Origin: JASMHC01 sp042092935
GTDB lineage: Bacteria; Pseudomonadota; Alphaproteobacteria; Rhodobacterales; Rhodobacteraceae
Direction of reading: 5' to 3'
NCBI GenBank assembly: GCA_042092935.1
Contig: JBELFK010000001.1
Span: forward strand, 1-64,000
DNA length: 64,000 nucleotides
A program made the position numbers and the translations under genes. The notes under the pieces were generated by a model that saw only the letters and a program-made list of their open reading frames with translations, was not told the DNA's origin and did no database searches. Positions 60,539-64,000 of this stretch are shown here, one piece after another. How positions within the stretch are numbered: the first letter of the stretch is position 1; each line of letters begins with the position of its first letter.

Positions 60539-62404
60539 TTATGAGCCTTCGTGGAAGAAGGCATAGATCGTTTCCGCCAGATTGTCCGAGACCCCGTCCA
60601 CCGCTTTCAGGTCGGCGAGGTTCGCGCGGCTGACCGCCTTGGCCGACCCGAAGTGCTGGAGAAGTGCGCGTTTGCGCGTTGCACCGACACCGGGCACATC
60701 GTCCAAAGGGGTGGCCCCGATCGCCTTGGCGCGTTTGGCGCGGTGGGTGCCGATGGCAAAACGGTGGGCCTCATCGCGCATGCGTTGGATGAAATAAAGC
60801 ACAGGATCATTGTGCTTTAGGGCAAAGGGGCGCGATCCGGGGCGGTAAAACTCTTCCTTGCCTGCGTCGCGATCAACACCCTTGGCCACGCCGACCATCG
60901 GGATGTCACTCACGCCCATTTCGTTCATAATCTCGGCGACAACACTGACCTGTCCGGCGCCACCGTCGATCAACAGCAAGTCCGGCCAAATCCCATTCTC
61001 GCGATCTGGGTCTTCTTTCAGCAAGCGGGAAAAGCGGCGGGTCAGAACCTCTTTCATCATGCCGAAATCATCACCGGGGGTAAGACTATCGCCCTTGATG
61101 TTGAATTTCCGGTATTGGTTCTTGAGAAACCCCTCGGGGCCGGCGCAGATCATCGCACCGACGGCATTCGTGCCCTGAATATGACTGTTGTCGTAAACCT
61201 CGATCCGCTGGGGGGGCGCTTCAAGCCCGAAGGCTGTTGCCAAATCCCGAAGCAACCTCGCCTGCGTCGCGCTTTCCGCCATTTTCCGCGCGAGGCTTTC
61301 GCGGGCGTTGCGCAACGCGCCATCCACCAACTCGGCCTTTTCGCCGCGCTTTGGCACCAGAAGCTCAACCTTGCGACCTGCCTTCTCGGACAGGGCCTGC
61401 GCCAACAGGTCGGGTTCGTCCACAGGATGCGAGAGGATGATCTGTTTCGGCGGTTCCTTGGTCTGGTAGAACTGCCCCAGAAACGCCTGAAGGATTTCCG
61501 GTTCCTCAACATCTGCGGATAGACGCGGATAGTAGTCGTGGTTGCCCCAGTTTTGGTTCGCGCGGATAAAGAACACCTGCACACACGCCTGACCCTTTTC
61601 GACGTGCAGGGCCACGATGTCGGCTTCTTGCACGGTTCTAGGGTTGATGCCCTGCGACGTCTGAACCTGCGTCAGGGCCTTGATACGGTCACGCAGGGCA
61701 GCGGCACGTTCAAACTCCATCGCGGCCGAGGCTGCCTGCATCTCGCTTGCAAGGCGTTCTTGTATCTCGGTCGAACGACCTGCAAGAAAGCGCTCCGCGT
61801 CTTTCACCGAGGTCGCATAGTCTCGTTCGGATATTCGGCCCACGCAAGGCCCCGAGCATCGTTTGATCTGATACAAAAGGCAGGGGCGCGTGCGGCTGTC
61901 AAAAGTTGCGTCCGAGCAGTTGCGCAACAGAAAGACGCGCTGCAATTGATTCAGGGTACGGTTCACCGATCCCGCGCTTGCAAACGGGCCGTAGTAAGCC
62001 CCTTTTTGCTTTCGCGCCCCGCGGTGTTTCTTGATCTGTGGAAAGGCGTGGTCTGTGGTGACATGGATGTTGGGGAAACTCTTGTCGTCGCGCAACAAAA
62101 CATTGTAGCGCGGCTTGAGTTGCTTGATGAGGTTTTGCTCAAGCAGCAGTGCTTCGGTTTCGGTCTTGGTCGTCAGAAACATCATTGAGGACGTTTCCGA
62201 GATCATCCGTGAAATTCGCCCCGAATGCCCTGTGGGCCGCGCATAACTCGACACCCTAGCCTTTAGGTTGCGCGCTTTGCCGACGTAGAGAACGCGCGCC
62301 TGAGCGTCCAGCATGCGGTACACGCCGGGCGACCCGTCCAAGGAGCGGACATAGTCCCTTATGACTTCAAATCCTGTCGGAAGAGGCGTTGTTGTTTCGG
62401 TCAA
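60539..62404 (-). CDS. uvrC: Excinuclease ABC subunit C
   Basis: A 621-residue incision nuclease of nucleotide excision repair. N-terminal GIY-YIG-type nuclease (PGVYRMLDAQARVLYVGKARNLKARVSSY), UvrB-binding UVR segment (about 210-245), RNase H-like second nuclease (VYDNSHIQGTNAVGAM and LIDGGAGQ) and C-terminal HhH2 (DVPGVGATRKRALL). The start is TTG at 62404: the next codons MTETTTPLPTGFE match no earlier start, and TGA lies four codons upstream. The long upstream spacer should carry its promoter. Confidence 0.95.
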   Translation of the reverse strand: MTETTTPLPTGFEVIRDYVRSLDGSPGVYRMLDAQARVLYVGKARNLKARVSSYARPTGHSGRISRMISETSSMMFLTTKTETEALLLEQNLIKQLKPRYNVLLRDDKSFPNIHVTTDHAFPQIKKHRGARKQKGAYYGPFASAGSVNRTLNQLQRVFLLRNCSDATFDSRTRPCLLYQIKRCSGPCVGRISERDYATSVKDAERFLAGRSTEIQERLASEMQAASAAMEFERAAALRDRIKALTQVQTSQGINPRTVQEADIVALHVEKGQACVQVFFIRANQNWGNHDYYPRLSADVEEPEILQAFLGQFYQTKEPPKQIILSHPVDEPDLLAQALSEKAGRKVELLVPKRGEKAELVDGALRNARESLARKMAESATQARLLRDLATAFGLEAPPQRIEVYDNSHIQGTNAVGAMICAGPEGFLKNQYRKFNIKGDSLTPGDDFGMMKEVLTRRFSRLLKEDPDRENGIWPDLLLIDGGAGQVSVVAEIMNEMGVSDIPMVGVAKGVDRDAGKEEFYRPGSRPFALKHNDPVLYFIQRMRDEAHRFAIGTHRAKRAKAIGATPLDDVPGVGATRKRALLQHFGSAKAVSRANLADLKAVDGVSDNLAETIYAFFHEGS

Positions 62405-62479
62405 TACGATAACTCACTGATTCCCTGTTTGCTGCACAGTTTGATCCTCAAATACAAGACTAAACCTTTCCACCGTTTC

Positions 62480-62488
62480 TGTGGATAA
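62480..62488 (+). promoter_or_regulatory. DnaA-box-like TGTGGATAA
   Basis: A perfect match to the 9-mer DnaA box (its complement is TTATCCACA). Isolated; no cluster of boxes was found nearby. Confidence 0.5.
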
Positions 62489-62548
62489 CTTTGGGGGCAA
62501 GTTTGCCCAGCCCTTGATTTTCCACTGTTTTTTACCGACCCCTCCGGC

Positions 62549-62567
62549 GTGCCTAATTTTTAGGCAC
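62549..62567. promoter_or_regulatory. Perfect 8-bp palindrome gtgcctaa-ttt-ttaggcac
   Basis: Perfect arms of eight bases around a 3-base centre, without a following T-run. It lies 145 bp upstream of uvrC, so it could be an operator. Confidence 0.5.
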
Positions 62568-62569
62568 AA

Positions 62570-62597
62570 TTGTAACCTCTTGTTATTACGGTATAAA
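62570..62597 (+). promoter_or_regulatory. Promoter-like TTGTAA-N16-TATAAA
   Basis: TTGTAA (62570-62575) and TATAAA (62592-62597), 16-bp spacing, pointing away from uvrC into the spacer. No gene is known downstream on this strand. Confidence 0.35.
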
Positions 62598-62778
62598 TTT
62601 ATTTGCGCGTGGCCAAATTGTTGAAAACATTGCACTTTTGAAATGCTTCGTTAAGAAATAAGGCAGTGGTGCACAACTTAGACCAACCACGCGAGAAACA
62701 ACCGAATCGAGCTGTGTCAGAGTTCAAGCTGGTCAAGCCAAATCTGCGCAAAATTGGTGGCGCAATAGCGTCAATTTA

Positions 62779-62793
62779 TTAACGTTCTCTTAA
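62779..62793. promoter_or_regulatory. CtrA-type site TTAA-N7-TTAA
   Basis: An exact TTAA-cgttctc-TTAA match to the binding consensus of the alphaproteobacterial cell-cycle regulator CtrA. It lies about 390 bp from the uvrC start, with no motility or cell-cycle gene adjacent. Confidence 0.5.
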
Positions 62794-62858
62794 TGCTTTG
62801 ATCTTGCAGGGATTCATCCGATATCCGCGTTTTTCGTGCCGTTTCGGGGCAGTTTACG

Positions 62859-63806
62859 TTAACTGACGACCACGAACATGTAGGCTGCATAGAGGACGCA
62901 AAACAACACTCCGACCGACCGTCCCATATTCAAGCGGAAGTAGACAAATGGCACCAACGCCAGAGACGCAGCGAGCATGATCCAGATGTCGAAGGTCAAA
63001 ATAGACTGCGACACCGGTATTGGGCCAACCAGAGCGGCAACGCCGATAATGGCCAAAAGGTTAAACATGTTCGATCCGATCACGTTCCCCAAGGCGACTT
63101 CGGCCTGTCGGCGCAACGTCGCCATCACAGTCGTTGCCAATTCGGGAAGCGACGTGCCAATCGCAACAAGGGTCAACCCAATGACCGTGTCGCTGACGTT
63201 AAACATATGCGCAATCTCGGTCGCGCTATCGACGAGCAAGTCAGCGCCCAATGGAAGGCCAATTATCCCGAGCAGAATGTAAAACCCGATCATCGGCCAG
63301 GACATATCCGGGTCGGCTTCCTCGAGTTCTTCAACGGCGGAGGCCTCAGCGGTGTCTTTTCGGTGCTTCCTGGCCGCTCTGGCTGAGTCCAACAGGACAA
63401 AAGCGAGGGCGCCAAGCAGGAAGATGCTGCTGACCCAGGTAATCGGCTCAAAGAACGCGACGACGATGAACAACAGCGATCCGACGATCATATAGAGATA
63501 GTTTTTCCGCGTTTCGCATTGCGAGGTTGCCAGCGGCACCAAAAGCGCCGGCACCCCAAGCACCAGCAAAATATTCGCGGTGTTCGACCCAACGACGTTC
63601 CCGATTGCGATGCCCGGCGCGTCTTCCAAAACCGCGCTGATCGCGATCAACAATTCGGGTGCCGAGGTGCCAAAGGCGACAATCGTCAGGCTGACGATCA
63701 TCGCGGGCACACCCAAACGCAGGCTAAGATTGACCGCGCCCTTCACAAGCGCATCGCCTGCAAGCAACAGAATGACCAGCCCAAGTGCGGCAAGCAGCCA
63801 AAACAT
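62859..63806 (-). CDS. Calcium/sodium antiporter (CaCA family)
   Basis: A 315-residue membrane exchanger with two inverted halves of about five helices. The alpha repeats are TIVAFGTSAPEL with GNVVGSNTANILLVLG, and TLVAIGTSLPELATT with ALGNVIGSNMFNLLAIIG, which bind the ion. Members exchange Ca2+ or Na+ (YrbG-like). ATG at 63806 forms a TGATG overlap with the small zinc-ribbon gene upstream, which supports it over GTG at 63809. Confidence 0.93.
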   Translation of the reverse strand: MFWLLAALGLVILLLAGDALVKGAVNLSLRLGVPAMIVSLTIVAFGTSAPELLIAISAVLEDAPGIAIGNVVGSNTANILLVLGVPALLVPLATSQCETRKNYLYMIVGSLLFIVVAFFEPITWVSSIFLLGALAFVLLDSARAARKHRKDTAEASAVEELEEADPDMSWPMIGFYILLGIIGLPLGADLLVDSATEIAHMFNVSDTVIGLTLVAIGTSLPELATTVMATLRRQAEVALGNVIGSNMFNLLAIIGVAALVGPIPVSQSILTFDIWIMLAASLALVPFVYFRLNMGRSVGVLFCVLYAAYMFVVVS

Positions 63807-63976
63807 CACGAACCTTTCTTAGCGCCGCATTTGCAGGGCGCGTTGCCCAGCAAAAATCGGCCGCATCTTGGACATCTGGCCGCGCGTAAACGGTCGCGCC
63901 CCGGATACTTCAGCTTGCCAAACATCCCGAGTATCACGATGCCGATCAGAAAGAAGGTGACGATCTTGATTATCAC
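63806..63976 (-). CDS. Small membrane protein with C-terminal zinc ribbon
   Basis: A 56-residue protein: one helix (about residues 3-20) followed by a basic stretch and a CPRCGRFLLGNAPCKCG zinc-ribbon-like motif with four cysteines. The GTG start is at 63976; its stop overlaps the antiporter's ATG. Similar short proteins occur in Rhodobacterales (recollection); function unknown. The frame stays open upstream toward the window edge, so the start is provisional. Confidence 0.7.
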   Translation of the reverse strand: MIIKIVTFFLIGIVILGMFGKLKYPGRDRLRAARCPRCGRFLLGNAPCKCGAKKGS

Positions 63977-64000
63977 CCTAAAGCCCGTAGCGTGCGAAAA

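Larger units (their letters stand above)
62405..62858. other. Gene-free A+T-rich spacer between the antiporter gene and uvrC
   Basis: No convincing reading frame: a 73-residue frame on the minus strand (62414-62635) has no initiation context or conserved features. The spacer contains a DnaA-type box, a perfect palindrome, a promoter-like pair and a CtrA-type site, listed separately. An sRNA or a promoter region is the most likely content. Confidence 0.7.

Noticed and set aside
62414..62635. 73-residue frame upstream of uvrC
   Set aside because: No ribosome site, no hydrophobic or motif signal, and its composition is that of spacer DNA.
62405..62858. Possible replication origin
   Set aside because: One DnaA-type box and A+T richness are not enough: there is no cluster of boxes and no dnaA, parAB, hemE or gidA neighbour.
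1..64000. tRNA, rRNA, CRISPR arrays, insertion sequences or prophage genes
   Set aside because: A read-through on both strands found no T-arm-like clusters, no regular short direct repeats with spacers and no transposase- or integrase-like protein.

Overview
The window is chromosomal DNA from an alphaproteobacterium, almost certainly of the Rhodobacterales (Roseobacter group). This rests on the gene families and their order: ftsE-ftsX-plsC, argH-lipoprotein-lysA, short-type argC, phaA-phaB, a plant-type glutamate-cysteine ligase, the 44-residue aa3 oxidase subunit IV, DUF6173, pyrB-PH-pyrC(pyrX)-plsY, and a TTAA-N7-TTAA CtrA-type site. Coding density is very high, with many 1-8 bp overlaps, and no tRNA, rRNA, CRISPR, phage or transposase is visible. 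Three runs of exactly 100 N (10477-10576, 30023-30122, 53313-53412) look like fixed-size scaffold gaps. One lies in a tandem repeat and two interrupt genes.

Layout. 1-9.7 kb: 3' end of lpd, a PPOX-type flavoprotein, plsC-ftsX-ftsE, a zinc-ribbon membrane protein, an SLC13 transporter, and argH-lipoprotein-lysA. 9.7-11.1 kb: tlpA, whose 3' end is tandemly repeated together with a REP-like palindrome. 11-19 kb: argC, tag, an EAL protein, phaA-phaB with palindrome-rich spacers, a YddG-like exporter, YdcH-like and DUF2007 small proteins, a TrmN6-like methyltransferase, and polyprenyl diphosphate synthase. 19-33.5 kb: ispE, a TPR protein, a membrane LytTR regulator, ETF-ubiquinone oxidoreductase, greA, azlCD, a lipoprotein, aa3 oxidase subunit IV, an acyl-CoA dehydrogenase/MBL/DUF6173 operon, tsaC/sua5, algH-type and DsbD-alpha-like genes. 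33.5-40 kb: an RND pump with its adaptor, moaB and an aberrant family-4 uracil-DNA glycosylase. 40-52 kb: pyrB, a PH-domain protein, a catalytically dead dihydroorotase (PyrX), plsY, an A+T-rich membrane orphan, gshA-type ligase, GNAT, rsmE, ubiA, an OmpA-family protein, moaE-moaD-pgsA. 52-60.3 kb: a CocE/NonD hydrolase, a divergent Tat-exported solute-binding protein, a DppBC-like ABC transporter with a two-domain ATPase, and an exported amidohydrolase. 60.3-64 kb: a glycine-zipper peptide, uvrC, a 450-bp A+T-rich spacer with regulatory-looking palindromes, a Ca2+/Na+ antiporter and a 56-residue zinc-ribbon protein.

Most of the window is core metabolism. The points most worth a second look are: the same REP-like palindrome family appearing as a tandem array fused to the end of tlpA and as an in-frame insertion inside rsmE; a PyrX pseudo-dihydroorotase separated from its PyrB partner by a PH-domain gene; a uracil-DNA glycosylase homologue lacking most Fe-S ligands and the motif-2 histidine; a putative amide/ester/peptide scavenging locus (52-60 kb); palindromes before phaB; and a perfect CtrA-type site in an apparently gene-free spacer.
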